A DNA stretch of 64,000 bases, taken from positions 3,887 through 67,886 of the forward strand of contig CABIYF010000016.1 in assembly GCA_902362875.1 (NCBI GenBank), read 5' to 3'. Origin of the DNA: Eubacteriaceae bacterium. Lineage in GTDB: Bacteria; Bacillota; Clostridia; Lachnospirales; Lachnospiraceae. Both the position numbers and the translations under genes were made by a program. Each line of letters opens with the position of its first letter. Position 1 is the first letter of the stretch. This document shows positions 9,432 through 18,008 of the stretch, one piece after another. The notes beneath the pieces were generated by a model, which was not told the DNA's origin, did not search any database, and saw only the letters and a list, made by a program, of their open reading frames with translations.

Positions 9432-10550
9432 ATGAACTGGGATTATTTACAACCGGTAAAGATCATATTTGGAAAAGGAAAAGTACGTGAGATCGGGAAA
9501 ATAGCCGAAGAACTAGGATGTAAAAAGGGACTTTTGATCACAGGACCGTTTTTTATAAAAAGCGGACAGGCAGAAAAAATGATCAAAGAAAGTAAGGGAC
9601 TTTTAAAAGCAGCATATGGAGATATTTCTCCGAATCCTGATGTGGAAGAAGTTGATCGTTGTGCAAAGATGATACGAGAAGAAGGAATTGATTTTATTGT
9701 AGCACTTGGCGGTGGAAGTTCTATGGATGCTGCCAAAGCAGCAGCGACGATCGCTTTGACAGAAGATTCGATTCGAAAATATCATGGAACCGGAGAAAAA
9801 GTACCACAAGAACATTTGCCGTTGATCGCAATTCCAACAACAGCAGGAACTGGAAGTGAAGTTACTTGTGTATCTGTACTAACAGACCGGAAAAATAAAA
9901 AGAAATCTCCGATCGTATCCGATGGATTTTACCCGGATGTGGCGATCATCGATCCAGAACTTACTTATACGATGCCGCCACAGGTAACGGCAGGAACTGG
10001 AATTGATGTGTTGTCTCACGCGATCGAAGGATACTGGAGTAAAGGACATCAGCCAATCTGCGATGCATTGGCGATTCATGCAGCTGACCTTGTTTTTCAA
10101 TATTTATATAAAGCATATAAGAATCCAACGGATGAAGAAGCAAGAGAAAAGATGTGTGAAGCATCTGTGATCGCAGGACTTGCATTTACCTTGCCGAAGA
10201 CAACATCATCTCATGCATGTTCATTTCCTCTGACAAACTTGCACCATATTCCACATGGAGAAGCCTGCGGGCTGACTTTGGATTATTTTGCAAGGATCAA
10301 CAAAGATGCAGATGGAGGAAGAGTTTTAGAACTTGCGAAGAAATTAGGATTTGAAGATGTGGATGCGATGGCAGATGCGATTCACGATCTGAAAGCCAGC
10401 ATGGGGCTTAGAAATGATCTGAAGGATCTTCATTTGAACGAGGAACAGATCGCAGAATTAGTGAAGATCAGCAGGCATCCAAATCTGTATAATAATCCGG
10501 TGGAGATTACGGATGAGATGTTGCTTGAGATGTATGAAAAGCTTTGCTAG
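9432..10550 (+). CDS. Iron-containing alcohol dehydrogenase, probable sulfoacetaldehyde reductase
   Basis: Group III metal-dependent alcohol dehydrogenase of 372 aa. Seen: the NAD(P) loop GGGSSMDAAKAAA, PTTAGTGSEVT, and the metal ligands in GTGIDVLSHAIEGYWS (Asp, His) and HHIPHGEACG (His). It is co-transcribed with the aminotransferase, 42 nt downstream. In fermenting bacteria that use taurine as a nitrogen source, this family (SarD/TauF) reduces sulfoacetaldehyde to isethionate. Here that would recycle NAD(P)H and detoxify the aldehyde. The substrate is inferred from context, because the family reduces many aldehydes. Confidence 0.82.
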   Translation: MNWDYLQPVKIIFGKGKVREIGKIAEELGCKKGLLITGPFFIKSGQAEKMIKESKGLLKAAYGDISPNPDVEEVDRCAKMIREEGIDFIVALGGGSSMDAAKAAATIALTEDSIRKYHGTGEKVPQEHLPLIAIPTTAGTGSEVTCVSVLTDRKNKKKSPIVSDGFYPDVAIIDPELTYTMPPQVTAGTGIDVLSHAIEGYWSKGHQPICDALAIHAADLVFQYLYKAYKNPTDEEAREKMCEASVIAGLAFTLPKTTSSHACSFPLTNLHHIPHGEACGLTLDYFARINKDADGGRVLELAKKLGFEDVDAMADAIHDLKASMGLRNDLKDLHLNEEQIAELVKISRHPNLYNNPVEITDEMLLEMYEKLC

Positions 10551-10576
10551 ATGAAAATAGAATAGAAGTTCAAAAG

Positions 10577-10613
10577 ATGGGTGTTCTTGCATGATGAGGC
10601 ATCCATTTTTTTT
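10577..10613 (+). terminator. Terminator of aminotransferase-dehydrogenase operon
   Basis: ATGGGTG (10577-10583) pairs with CATCCAT (10600-10606) with one G-U pair, and is followed by a run of T. Confidence 0.65.
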
Positions 10614-10629
10614 ACAAAAAATATTGAAA

Positions 10630-10653
10630 AATGTTATCTTATATGATAACATT
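10630..10653 (+). promoter_or_regulatory. Perfect palindrome upstream of toxin-antitoxin pair (autoregulatory operator)
   Basis: AATGTTATC (10630-10638) and GATAACATT (10645-10653) are perfect inverted arms around TTATAT. A possible -35 box TTTACA lies at 10611-10616. The position just before the toxin start suits autorepression by the HTH antitoxin. Confidence 0.6.
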
Positions 10654-10665
10654 CTAGGTGAGGAG

Positions 10666-11028
10666 GTGGTTATTATATTTGAAGTTGATTTTTACCAAAA
10701 AGAAAATGGGAGAATTCCAGTTAAAGAATTTTTGCTATCTCTAAACCCAAAGTTGAGAGCAAAAGCAATTCTGGATATAGAGTTATTGCAGAAACATGGA
10801 AATGAGCTTAGAGAGCCTTATGTAAAACCTATTAAAGGGAAGAATAATAAAGGTTTATATGAATTAAGAATCAAGTTTTCAAAAGATGCTGCCAGAATAT
10901 TTTATTTTACGTATTATGATAATAAATATGTATTATTAAATGGTTTTATTAAGAAATCTATGAAAACACCTAGAAAAGAAATAGCACGTGCGGTAAGATA
11001 TATGCAGGATTATAAAAGTCGGCAATAA
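10666..11028 (+). CDS. RelE/HigB-type toxin (phage Gp49-like family)
   Basis: Toxin of about 120 aa in the ParE/RelE superfamily. Seen: FYQKENGRIPVKEFL near the N-terminus, GKNNKGLYELRIKFSKDAAR, then IFYFTYYDNKYVLLNGF and KKSMKTPRKEI, the order typical of HigB/Gp49 mRNA interferases. The start is uncertain. The GTG at 10666 is directly preceded by GAGGAG with little spacing, and an ATT a few codons later would have better spacing. In-frame ATGs at 10591 and 10594 would place the palindromic operator inside the gene. The antitoxin follows, the usual HigBA order. Confidence 0.75.
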   Translation: MVIIFEVDFYQKENGRIPVKEFLLSLNPKLRAKAILDIELLQKHGNELREPYVKPIKGKNNKGLYELRIKFSKDAARIFYFTYYDNKYVLLNGFIKKSMKTPRKEIARAVRYMQDYKSRQ

Positions 11029-11062
11029 TAGGTGATGTAATGATGAAAGGAAGGTAAATCTT

Positions 11063-11347
11063 ATGAAAAAAGCAGGCGTTTCATTTAAAGATATTAAAGC
11101 AGATTTAATGATGAATGATGATGTAAGATTTGAATATGAAAGATTGCAGCCAAGATATGAAATCATTTCACAAATCATTGCAGCTAGAAAAGAACAAGGA
11201 ATGACACAAGCAGAGCTTGCAAAAAAAGTGGGAACACAAAAATCTAATATTTCAAGATTAGAAAGTGGAAATTATAATCCATCATTAGATATGCTGATAA
11301 AAGTTGCCAATTGTCTGGGAAAAAGTTTACAGATTAATATTAAATAA
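11063..11347 (+). CDS. HTH (XRE-family) antitoxin, HigA-like
   Basis: Antitoxin and DNA-binding protein of 94 aa. The C-terminal half holds a Cro/C1-type helix-turn-helix: MTQAELAKKVGTQKSNISRL, then ESGNYNPSLDMLIKVANCLG. The N-terminal part (KKAGVSFKDIKADLM) is the usual toxin-contacting extension. It lies 34 nt after the toxin gene. It probably represses its own operon through the palindrome at 10630-10653. Confidence 0.85.
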   Translation: MKKAGVSFKDIKADLMMNDDVRFEYERLQPRYEIISQIIAARKEQGMTQAELAKKVGTQKSNISRLESGNYNPSLDMLIKVANCLGKSLQINIK

Positions 11348-11370
11348 AATTCAAGAAAGAGTGAAAAAAC

Positions 11371-11790
11371 ATGGAATACAAAAAATTCAACAATCAATAC
11401 GTAATAAGAATTGACAAAGGCGAAGAAATCTGTGCAAAATTAAAAGAGATCGCCCAAAAAGAAAATATCAAACTTGCATACTTAACTGGAATCGGGGCAG
11501 CAGGCAAAGTAACAGCTGGTGTTTTTGATACAAAGGAAAAAGTATTCAAAGGCCATACATGGGAAGGTGATCTTGAGATCGTTTCCATTGGTGGGAATAT
11601 CAATACTATGAATGGGGAAACTTATACACACTTCCATATCAGTGTTGCAGATGAGGCTGGTAATGTCTATGGAGGACACTTAACAGAAGCAGTGATCAGC
11701 GGAACCGGAGAACTTGTATTAACCGAGATTGAAGGCAAAGTAGACCGCAAGTTTGATGAAGAAATCGGGCTGAATTTATTTGAATTCTAA
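11371..11790 (+). CDS. PPC/DUF296 domain protein
   Basis: Single-domain protein of 139 aa of the PPC family, found in plant AT-hook proteins and as stand-alone bacterial proteins. Seen: LAYLTGIGAAGKVTAGVFD, then a metal-ligand-like cluster in YTHFHISVAD and YGGHLTEAVI. Bacterial members form metal-binding trimers; the cellular role is not established. It lies 25 nt before asnS and is probably co-transcribed with it. Confidence 0.82.
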   Translation: MEYKKFNNQYVIRIDKGEEICAKLKEIAQKENIKLAYLTGIGAAGKVTAGVFDTKEKVFKGHTWEGDLEIVSIGGNINTMNGETYTHFHISVADEAGNVYGGHLTEAVISGTGELVLTEIEGKVDRKFDEEIGLNLFEF

Positions 11791-11815
11791 GTGAAAAACG
11801 GAGGACAAAGATAAC

Positions 11816-13201
11816 ATGGAAATGATGACAGGAAGAACATTATTTCGAAATTACAAAGAATATGACCAGAAAGAAATAGAAATCTGCGGCTGGGTAAAAA
11901 GCAATCGTGGATCAAAAAAATTCGGATTTCTGGTTATTAATGATGGTACATTTTTTGAACCAATTCAGGTCGTATATGATCAGGAGATGGACAACTTTGA
12001 TGCAATCAGCAAATTAAATGTTGGAACAGCCGTGATCGTAAATGGAACAGTAATTGTGACACCAGATGCGAAACAGCCATTTGAGATTCATGCAAAGAGT
12101 GTAGAAGTCGAGGGAGACTGCCCATCCGATTATCCATTACAGAAGAAACGTCATACATTAGAATATTTGAGATCCATCTCTCATTTAAGACCAAGAACCA
12201 ATACATTTCAGGCAGTATTCAGAGTTCGTTCTCAGATTGCATATGCAATCCATAAATTTTTCCAGGAACGTGACTTTGTATACGTGCATACACCATTGAT
12301 CACAGGACAGGACTGTGAAGGTGCAGGAGAGATGTTCCAGGTAACAACAATGGACCTTAACAAGATTGCTGAAGAAGGAAAAGTTGATTACGAACAGGAT
12401 TTCTTTAAGAAACCAGTCAGCTTAACCGTCAGCGGACAGCTTGCAGGAGAGACATTTGCACAGGCATTCCGTAATATCTATACATTTGGACCAACTTTCA
12501 GAGCTGAAGATTCCAATACAACAAGACATGCAGCAGAATTCTGGATGATCGAGCCAGAGATCGCATTTGCAGATCTTGAGGATAATATGATCCTTGCAGA
12601 GCAGATGATCAAATATATCATTAATTATGTGATGGAACATGCACAGGAAGAATTACAGTTCTTTAATAAATTCGTAGATAAGGGATTATTAGAACGTTTG
12701 AACCATGTGGTATCTTCTGATTTTGGAAGAGTGACTTATACAGAAGCAGTGAAATTATTAGAAGAACACAATGATGAATTCGAATATAAAGTATCTTGGG
12801 GAATTGATCTTCAGACAGAGCATGAACGTTATCTGACAGAGAAGATCTTTAAGAAACCAGTGTTTGTCACAGACTATCCAAAAGAGATCAAAGCATTTTA
12901 TATGAAGATGAATGAAGATAACAAGACGGTTGCAGCCATGGATCTTTTAGTGCCAGCTATTGGAGAGATCATTGGTGGAAGCCAGAGAGAAGATGATCTT
13001 GCGAAATTGGAAGAGAGAATCACAGAATTAGGTATGAAACCAGAAGATTATGATTTCTATTTAGATCTTCGCAAATATGGTTCCACAAGACATGCAGGAT
13101 TCGGACTTGGATTTGAGCGTATGGTAATGTACGCAACAGGAATTGCAAATATCAGAGATGTCATTCCATATCCAAGAACCGTAGGAAAATGTCAATATTA
13201 A
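11816..13201 (+). CDS. asnS: Asparaginyl-tRNA synthetase
   Basis: Class IIb aminoacyl-tRNA synthetase of 461 aa that charges tRNA-Asn. The N-terminal OB-fold anticodon domain (about 15-105, [17 protein letters not shown]) precedes the catalytic core. Motif 2 is [19 protein letters not shown] and motif 3 is [20 protein letters not shown] lies 11 nt before the ATG. Only 25 nt separate it from the upstream gene, so there is no room for a T-box leader; expression must come from upstream. Confidence 0.97.
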   Translation: MEMMTGRTLFRNYKEYDQKEIEICGWVKSNRGSKKFGFLVINDGTFFEPIQVVYDQEMDNFDAISKLNVGTAVIVNGTVIVTPDAKQPFEIHAKSVEVEGDCPSDYPLQKKRHTLEYLRSISHLRPRTNTFQAVFRVRSQIAYAIHKFFQERDFVYVHTPLITGQDCEGAGEMFQVTTMDLNKIAEEGKVDYEQDFFKKPVSLTVSGQLAGETFAQAFRNIYTFGPTFRAEDSNTTRHAAEFWMIEPEIAFADLEDNMILAEQMIKYIINYVMEHAQEELQFFNKFVDKGLLERLNHVVSSDFGRVTYTEAVKLLEEHNDEFEYKVSWGIDLQTEHERYLTEKIFKKPVFVTDYPKEIKAFYMKMNEDNKTVAAMDLLVPAIGEIIGGSQREDDLAKLEERITELGMKPEDYDFYLDLRKYGSTRHAGFGLGFERMVMYATGIANIRDVIPYPRTVGKCQY

Positions 13202-13209
13202 GATGAATG

Positions 13210-13259
13210 ATGCATATACTATTACGAGAGCAATTTTTAGGAGGTAGTAGTATATGCAT
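13210..13259 (+). promoter_or_regulatory. Hairpin enclosing the SD and start codon of the next gene
   Basis: ATGCATATACTATTA (13210-13224) pairs with TAGTAGTATATGCAT (13245-13259) at 14 of 15 positions. The AGGAGG (13239-13244) lies at the loop edge and the start codon (13254-13256) is inside the 3' arm, so the folded mRNA would block initiation. Confidence 0.55.
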
Positions 13260-13862
13260 TCTATTTGGCAGGAACAGATTGAATTTCCAGTTTATCCGAT
13301 CTTAAAACGAGATAAAAAGACAGATATTTTATATGTAGGTGCAACATTGGAACATGCAATAGAGGCAAATTTTCAAAAAGAAATGGGAAGGTCAGTTATG
13401 ATCATTGAAGAAAAAAGTATTGGAGATATGCCAGAACTTGGTGGAATGGGCATTTTGAAAGCAACGAATATGAATGAATTTAAAGATCTCTGTATTCTGA
13501 GAAATTATATTATAAGACAACATATTCCTTGTGATCTTGAAATTATTTCGGAGACAAGCATTCAGGTCCATCCAGTGAAGTTGTTTTTGTTTATGACGAA
13601 GGATGTTGAAGTATATGAACAGACAAAGATCACAGCAAGACAGGGAAAGCGACTGGATATTGAAAGTGCTTATATCGATGCAGGACAAGTGATCGAAGAC
13701 GACAAACCTTGTGAGAAGAGATATATTCATGTATTTTCAGAAGCAGATTTTCCAGAGATCACGAAGCCAGATATTCTGGAGATCAGAAAATATAAAGAAG
13801 ATTATCTGGTGTTGTCCTATCAGAGAAAATTGGAAGGAAGCCGGCATTCTTGGGAAATATAA
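13254..13862 (+). CDS. Hypothetical protein
   Basis: Soluble protein of 202 aa that I do not recognise. No signal peptide or membrane segment is visible. It has mixed alpha/beta composition, an acidic pI, and a C-terminal segment (RKYKEDYLVLSYQRKLEGSR) that looks like a beta strand plus basic tail. The middle contains LRNYIIRQHIPCDLEIISE. The start codon sits in a hairpin (13210-13259). The neighbours asnS and yqeY suggest a housekeeping or translation-related setting, but this does not define a function. Confidence 0.7.
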   Translation: MHSIWQEQIEFPVYPILKRDKKTDILYVGATLEHAIEANFQKEMGRSVMIIEEKSIGDMPELGGMGILKATNMNEFKDLCILRNYIIRQHIPCDLEIISETSIQVHPVKLFLFMTKDVEVYEQTKITARQGKRLDIESAYIDAGQVIEDDKPCEKRYIHVFSEADFPEITKPDILEIRKYKEDYLVLSYQRKLEGSRHSWEI

Positions 13863-13952
13863 TTGAGTCATGTTGTAAAATTAGTGAAACGAAGATAGTA
13901 TTTTGTGCTACAATAATGTCAAGAGAACATTTATACAGGAGGATAAGAAACT

Positions 13953-14399
13953 ATGAGTATGATTGATGTAATCCGCAAAGAAATGATGACAGCGATGAAG
14001 AATAAGGACAAAGAGAGAAAAGAAAGTCTTTCTATGTTATTAAGTGCATTAAAAAACGCACAGATCGATAAGAGAGAAGATCTGACAGAAGCAGAAGAAA
14101 ACACAATTATCGCAAAAGAGATCAAACAGACAAAAGAGACAATGGATACTTGCCCTGCTGATCGTACAGATATCATTGATGAATGTAAAGCAAGATTAGC
14201 AGTTTTAGAAGAGTTTGCACCAGAGCAGATGAGCGAAGAACAGATCGAAGCTGAGATCAATGCTGTATTAGCAGAACTTGGAATTGATGCGCCAACAATG
14301 AAAGACAAAGGAAAAGTTATGAAGAACCTGATGCCAAGAGTCAAAGGAAAAGCTGACGGTAAACTTGTAAACCAGCTGGTAGGAGCTAAACTTTCATGA
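13953..14399 (+). CDS. GatB/YqeY domain protein
   Basis: Protein of 148 aa of the YqeY family, homologous to the tail domain of GatB, which contacts tRNA in the amidotransferase complex. Seen: IDVIRKEMMTAMKNKDKERK and LSMLLSALKNAQIDKRE at the N-terminus, and the C-terminal helical domain KDKGKVMKNLMPRVKGKADG. Stand-alone YqeY is widespread, often near tRNA or replication genes, with a proposed tRNA-related role. AGGAGG lies 10 nt before the ATG. Its stop overlaps the next start (ATGA). Confidence 0.92.
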   Translation: MSMIDVIRKEMMTAMKNKDKERKESLSMLLSALKNAQIDKREDLTEAEENTIIAKEIKQTKETMDTCPADRTDIIDECKARLAVLEEFAPEQMSEEQIEAEINAVLAELGIDAPTMKDKGKVMKNLMPRVKGKADGKLVNQLVGAKLS

Positions 14400-14929
14400 G
14401 AAATATACTGATTGTTGTCGATATGCAGAATGATTTCATCGACGGAAGCCTTGGAACCAAAGAAGCACAGGAGATCGTAACACCTGTTGCAGAAAAGATC
14501 CGCAATTTTGAGGGTGATATTTATGGAACGCTTGATACGCATGAGGAAGATTATCTTTCCACACAGGAAGGAAAGAATCTCCCAGTGGAACATTGTATCT
14601 GTGGAGAAGATGGCTGGGCATTAAACAGCGAGATCATGCAGGCAATTGCAGAGACAAAAGCAGAAGTCCATAATTTTTATAGAAAAGGAACTTTTGGTTC
14701 TATGGAATTGGCACAGATGTTGAAAGAAACATATGAAGATCAGGAAGTCGAGATCGAACTGATCGGGTTATGTACGGATATCTGTGTGATATCGAATGCA
14801 ATGCTGATTAAAGCAGCACTGCCGGAAGTGAAGGTAAGTGTTGATTCTTCATGCTGTGCAGGAGTGACTCCTGAGAGTCATAGGAATGCATTGGAAGCTA
14901 TGAAGATGTGTCAGATAGAGATAGCATAA
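14396..14929 (+). CDS. Isochorismatase-family cysteine hydrolase, nicotinamidase-like
   Basis: Cysteine hydrolase of 177 aa. Seen: VVDMQNDFIDGSLG with the catalytic Asp, FYRKGTFGS with the catalytic Lys, and GLCTDICVISNAML with the catalytic Cys; together these form the Asp-Lys-Cys triad. The D-x-H motif (TLDTHEEDY) fits the metal site of nicotinamidases (PncA), which convert nicotinamide to nicotinate in NAD salvage. It is translationally coupled to yqeY by a 4-nt overlap. The exact amide substrate is not proven by sequence. Confidence 0.85.
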   Translation: MRNILIVVDMQNDFIDGSLGTKEAQEIVTPVAEKIRNFEGDIYGTLDTHEEDYLSTQEGKNLPVEHCICGEDGWALNSEIMQAIAETKAEVHNFYRKGTFGSMELAQMLKETYEDQEVEIELIGLCTDICVISNAMLIKAALPEVKVSVDSSCCAGVTPESHRNALEAMKMCQIEIA

Positions 14930-15037
14930 TGTATAAGATTAAAAAAACAAGGTTTTTCAAAGGAAAAAATAGCAGAAGAATGTCAGGTTGATATATCTGA
15001 AGTAGAAGAAATCTTGAAAGAAATAGAAGATTTATAA
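14930..15037 (+). pseudogene. Remnant resembling the C-terminal tail of an Rpn/PD-(D/E)XK-type protein
   Basis: Directly after the nicotinamidase stop codon, and in the same frame, lie 35 codons reading LKKQGFSKEKIAEECQVDIS and then an acidic helix, ended by a stop at 15035. This matches the short tail common at the C-terminus of Rpn-type transposase/nuclease proteins of gut Clostridia. No start codon or body is present. Either a gene fragment, or an extension of the upstream gene cut by a stop codon. Confidence 0.4.
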
Positions 15038-15064
15038 ATTGAAAAATTAGAATATGGCATAGAT

Positions 15065-15113
15065 AATAATCACAAGTGGTAATAAAAAATTACTGCTTGT
15101 GATTATTTCTTTT
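15065..15113 (+). terminator. Intrinsic terminator before GntR-ABC operon
   Basis: AATAATCACAAG (15065-15076) and CTTGTGATTATT (15096-15107) are perfect arms followed by TCTTTT. Confidence 0.8.
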
Positions 15114-15116
15114 ATC

Positions 15117-15159
15117 TTGACAATTACAAATCAAACTGTATATACTGTACATATACAGT
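15117..15159 (+). promoter_or_regulatory. Promoter and operator of GntR-ABC operon
   Basis: TTGACA (15117-15122), 18 nt, TATACT (15141-15146). The perfect palindrome ACTGTATAT-N7-ATATACAGT (15135-15159) covers the -10 box. This is the expected arrangement for autorepression by the YtrA-type GntR regulator encoded next. Confidence 0.8.
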
Positions 15160-15183
15160 AGAACAAAGAAAGGAGAGAATTAA

Positions 15184-15558
15184 GTGAAAATCATAATCAG
15201 CAATGTCAAGAATCAGCCAATCTATGAACAGATTTATGAACAGATCAAGAATCTGATCATTACAGAAGAACTAAAAGCTGGCGAAATGCTTCCATCGATT
15301 CGAGGACTTGCGAAGGATTTAAGGATCAGTGTGATCACAACAAAGAGGGCGTATGATGAGCTTGAGAAAGATGGATTTATTAATTCTGTGGCAGGAAAAG
15401 GCTGTTTTGTGGCGGAGAAGAATCTAGAACTTATCAAGGAGGAGAATTTAAAGAAGGTAGAACAATATTTGGAGAAAGCAGTGAAGCTTTCAAGAACGTG
15501 CGGGTTAACAAAAGATGATCTGATCGATATGATCAAGATCATTGGAAAGGATGAATAA
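15184..15558 (+). CDS. GntR-family regulator, YtrA type
   Basis: Short GntR repressor of 124 aa. The winged helix (about 10-75) contains PIYEQIYEQIKNLIITEELK, GEMLPSIRGLAKDLRIS and TTKRAYDELEKDGFI, followed by a short helical tail instead of a ligand domain, as in the YtrA subfamily. YtrA proteins repress adjacent ABC exporter genes and often respond to cell-wall-active compounds. The gene heads an ABC operon, its stop overlaps the ATPase start by one base, and a perfect operator lies on its promoter. The inducer is unknown. Confidence 0.92.
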   Translation: MKIIISNVKNQPIYEQIYEQIKNLIITEELKAGEMLPSIRGLAKDLRISVITTKRAYDELEKDGFINSVAGKGCFVAEKNLELIKEENLKKVEQYLEKAVKLSRTCGLTKDDLIDMIKIIGKDE

Positions 15559-16409
15559 TGAAGAATGCATTAGAATTACAAAATGTATCAAAGTCATTTA
15601 CAGGATTTGAAATGAAAGATATGACATTTTCACTACCAGAAGGTTGTATTCTTGGACTTGTCGGGAAGAATGGGGCAGGGAAAAGTACTACGATTCGTCT
15701 GATTATGGATATGATTCACAAAGATAGCGGAACAATCTATGTGTTAGGAAAGAATATTGAGGAAGATTTTACAGAGACAAAACAGGATATTGGAGTCGTT
15801 CTGGATGAGCCATCATTTCCAGAATACGTGACAGCAGACCAGATGAACAATATCATGAAAAATATTTATAGAAACTGGGATGAAAAACGATATTATGAAT
15901 TGATCGATCAGTTTGAACTTCCGAAATGGAAAAAGCAGTTTAAGAATTACTCCAAAGGAATGAAGATGAAGCTTGCGATCGCAGTGGCACTTTCTCATCA
16001 TGCAAAACTACTGATCTTAGATGAACCAACGAGTGGTTTAGATCCATTTATGAGAGATGAAATTCTGGATATTCTTTATGAATTTACAAGAGAAGAAGAT
16101 CAGTCTGTTTTGATTTCTTCTCATATTGTCAGTGATCTTGAAAGACTTTGTGATTATATTGCATATATTGATCAGGGAAGTTTGAAATTATATGAAGAAA
16201 AAGATCGCCTGATTGAACAATATGGAATCTTAAAATGTTCCAAAGAAGAGCTGAAAGAATTTGACGAACAGGCAGTCAAAGGGGTAAGAGAAAATCCATA
16301 TGGAGTTGAAGCATTGGTAGACAGATCGAAGATACCGCAAGATTATGAGACAGATACGGCAAGCTTGGAAGAAATTATCGTATTTCTCTCAAAAGGACAG
16401 GAAGAATAG
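15558..16409 (+). CDS. ABC exporter ATPase (YtrB-like)
   Basis: ATP-binding subunit of 283 aa of an ABC-2 type exporter. Seen: Walker A GLVGKNGAGKSTTIRLIMD, signature region NYSKGMKMKLAIAVALSHHA (YSKGM in place of LSGGQ, common in this family), Walker B LLILDEPTSGLDP, and the H-loop in LISSHIVSDLE. It is encoded between the GntR regulator and two membrane subunits, so it powers export through these. Confidence 0.93.
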   Translation: MKNALELQNVSKSFTGFEMKDMTFSLPEGCILGLVGKNGAGKSTTIRLIMDMIHKDSGTIYVLGKNIEEDFTETKQDIGVVLDEPSFPEYVTADQMNNIMKNIYRNWDEKRYYELIDQFELPKWKKQFKNYSKGMKMKLAIAVALSHHAKLLILDEPTSGLDPFMRDEILDILYEFTREEDQSVLISSHIVSDLERLCDYIAYIDQGSLKLYEEKDRLIEQYGILKCSKEELKEFDEQAVKGVRENPYGVEALVDRSKIPQDYETDTASLEEIIVFLSKGQEE

Positions 16410-16423
16410 GAGAAAGTGTGGGT

Positions 16424-17053
16424 ATGAAAGGATTAATACGAAAAGAATGGTATAGTTTATGGAGTCAGTATCGGATACATATGCTAGCGATGTTTGGGTT
16501 AGGAATATTGTTGCCAATTATAAAAAATACAGATTTCTTTTTTGACGAATCTTTATGGATGTATTGTGCAGGAATAACAATTTTTTATATCCTAATGCAT
16601 TCAATAGAATATGAAAAAACATCAAAGTGGGGCATGTACAGGGCAGCACTTCCAATCAAGGGTAGAGAGATAATTTTTTCAAAATATATTTTTGGCTTTG
16701 TGATCATGCTGTCTGCAAGTGTCTTGCTTGTAGCAGGAAGTATGCTTTGTCAGATGATGATAATGGGAAAAATAGATACTTATTTTATCAGGCATATTGC
16801 AAAAAATATATGGTTTACCAGTACAGTGAATATGACAATAGTATTCCCGATTTTGTGTAGATATGGATATGACAAAGGAGGAAGCATTGTATGGCTGATT
16901 ATATGTATTATGGGATTTACTTATCCATGGAAGATAAAGCAGTTTCTATTAAATTTGCCGTTCTCTACCATCACATTTTTTATTCTGTTATTTATCATTT
17001 GGTGTTTCTCAGGTGTATTGAGTTGCAAATTATATGAGAAGCGGAATGATTAA
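16424..17053 (+). CDS. ABC-2 type permease subunit
   Basis: Membrane protein of 209 aa with about six hydrophobic segments, beginning MKGLIRKEWYSLWSQYRIHM, a common opening of ABC-2 exporter subunits. It follows the ATPase by 14 nt. The ATG at 16424 lies 11 nt after AGGAG; a GTG at 16418 with 5-nt spacing would add two residues. It probably pairs with the next permease as a heterodimer. The substrate is unknown. Confidence 0.8.
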   Translation: MKGLIRKEWYSLWSQYRIHMLAMFGLGILLPIIKNTDFFFDESLWMYCAGITIFYILMHSIEYEKTSKWGMYRAALPIKGREIIFSKYIFGFVIMLSASVLLVAGSMLCQMMIMGKIDTYFIRHIAKNIWFTSTVNMTIVFPILCRYGYDKGGSIVWLIICIMGFTYPWKIKQFLLNLPFSTITFFILLFIIWCFSGVLSCKLYEKRND

Positions 17054-17068
17054 TAAGGAGGGCGCAGT

Positions 17069-17692
17069 ATGAAAGGTTTGTGGTTAGAATACAAATATAG
17101 GATTATGGAATCTGGAATTAAATATGTGATTTGGATACTGTTAGGCTTTCAGTTGATCATAGGATTCTTTGGAAGTGGTGTGATCGGAGCGATTCTATCA
17201 GCTCTTCTCGTAATTCAACTTAATGACACAATGGTTGATGATGAAACATGCGGATGGAATCAATACTGCAAAATCTTACCAATTAGTATAAGTAAACAGG
17301 TTGGAATGAGATATATGCTTGGAATTGCAGCGACAGGAATCATGACAGTCATATTTTTGATTGGAAGAGCACTTGGAGTTCTCAATGTCGAAGTTCCTTT
17401 TTATGAAGTAAAGCAAGCGGTTCAATGGATCATAGCAGCAAGTTTCTTATGTATGTCCATTCAGATTCCAATAAATCTTATGTTGCATTTAAAAAATATA
17501 AGAAACAGACTTGTAGGATTGCCATTGATTTTAGTTTGCTATGTGGGTGGACGATTAATCTTTTATGCAATCCGTAAAATACCAAGAATACCGGGAAGTC
17601 AGGTGTTTTTAAAGAATGCAGTAGTGATATCAATAGGAATTGTTTTGATTTCTTATATTGGTTCGGTTTTGATGTGGAAATATAGGAAGTAG
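17069..17692 (+). CDS. ABC-2 type permease subunit
   Basis: Second membrane subunit, 207 aa, starting MKGLWLEYKYRIMESGIKY. It has about six hydrophobic segments and the motif NDTMVDDETCGWNQYCKILPI, seen in the ABC2_membrane_5-like group of small exporter permeases. AGGAGG lies 9 nt before the ATG. It is the last intact gene of the GntR-controlled operon. Confidence 0.82.
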   Translation: MKGLWLEYKYRIMESGIKYVIWILLGFQLIIGFFGSGVIGAILSALLVIQLNDTMVDDETCGWNQYCKILPISISKQVGMRYMLGIAATGIMTVIFLIGRALGVLNVEVPFYEVKQAVQWIIAASFLCMSIQIPINLMLHLKNIRNRLVGLPLILVCYVGGRLIFYAIRKIPRIPGSQVFLKNAVVISIGIVLISYIGSVLMWKYRK

Positions 17693-17761
17693 CAGCTGGA
17701 AGTAATGTTGGAAATAGTTTTGAAATTGAATGTGAAAAAAGATGAGAAGGGAGAAGTTACG

Positions 17762-17959
17762 ATGTGTACGATATTAGATGCGGTAGAACAAAAAGGAATT
17801 AACAAAGGAAAGAAGCTTGGTTATAAGAATGGTCAGGATGAAATCTTAAAACTTGTTAAGATTCTAATAGCAAGCAATCGCCTAAAAGATATAGATAGAA
17901 TATATGAGGATGAATCATATAGAGAACAATTAATAAAACAATATAAGATCAGCAATTAA
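17762..17959 (+). pseudogene. C-terminal fragment of an Rpn/PD-(D/E)XK nuclease-type protein
   Basis: The 66 residues MCTILDAVEQKGINKGKKLG, then a Lys-rich linker and NRLKDIDRIYEDESYREQL, match the tail region of Rpn-family recombination-promoting nuclease/transposase proteins of Lachnospiraceae. The N-terminal nuclease domain is absent. The frame is open back to the stop codon of the permease (17690-17692) and is the same frame. A usable SD (AGGGAG) precedes the ATG, so a short protein may still be made. Likely a decayed gene. Confidence 0.5.
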
Positions 17960-18008
17960 TCAGCAAAAGAAATGCAATCTATACTGTCCTAACAACATCA
18001 TTTATGCT

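Noticed and set aside
11791..11815. T-box leader for asnS
   Set aside because: Only 25 nt separate asnS from the upstream gene, too short for a T-box.
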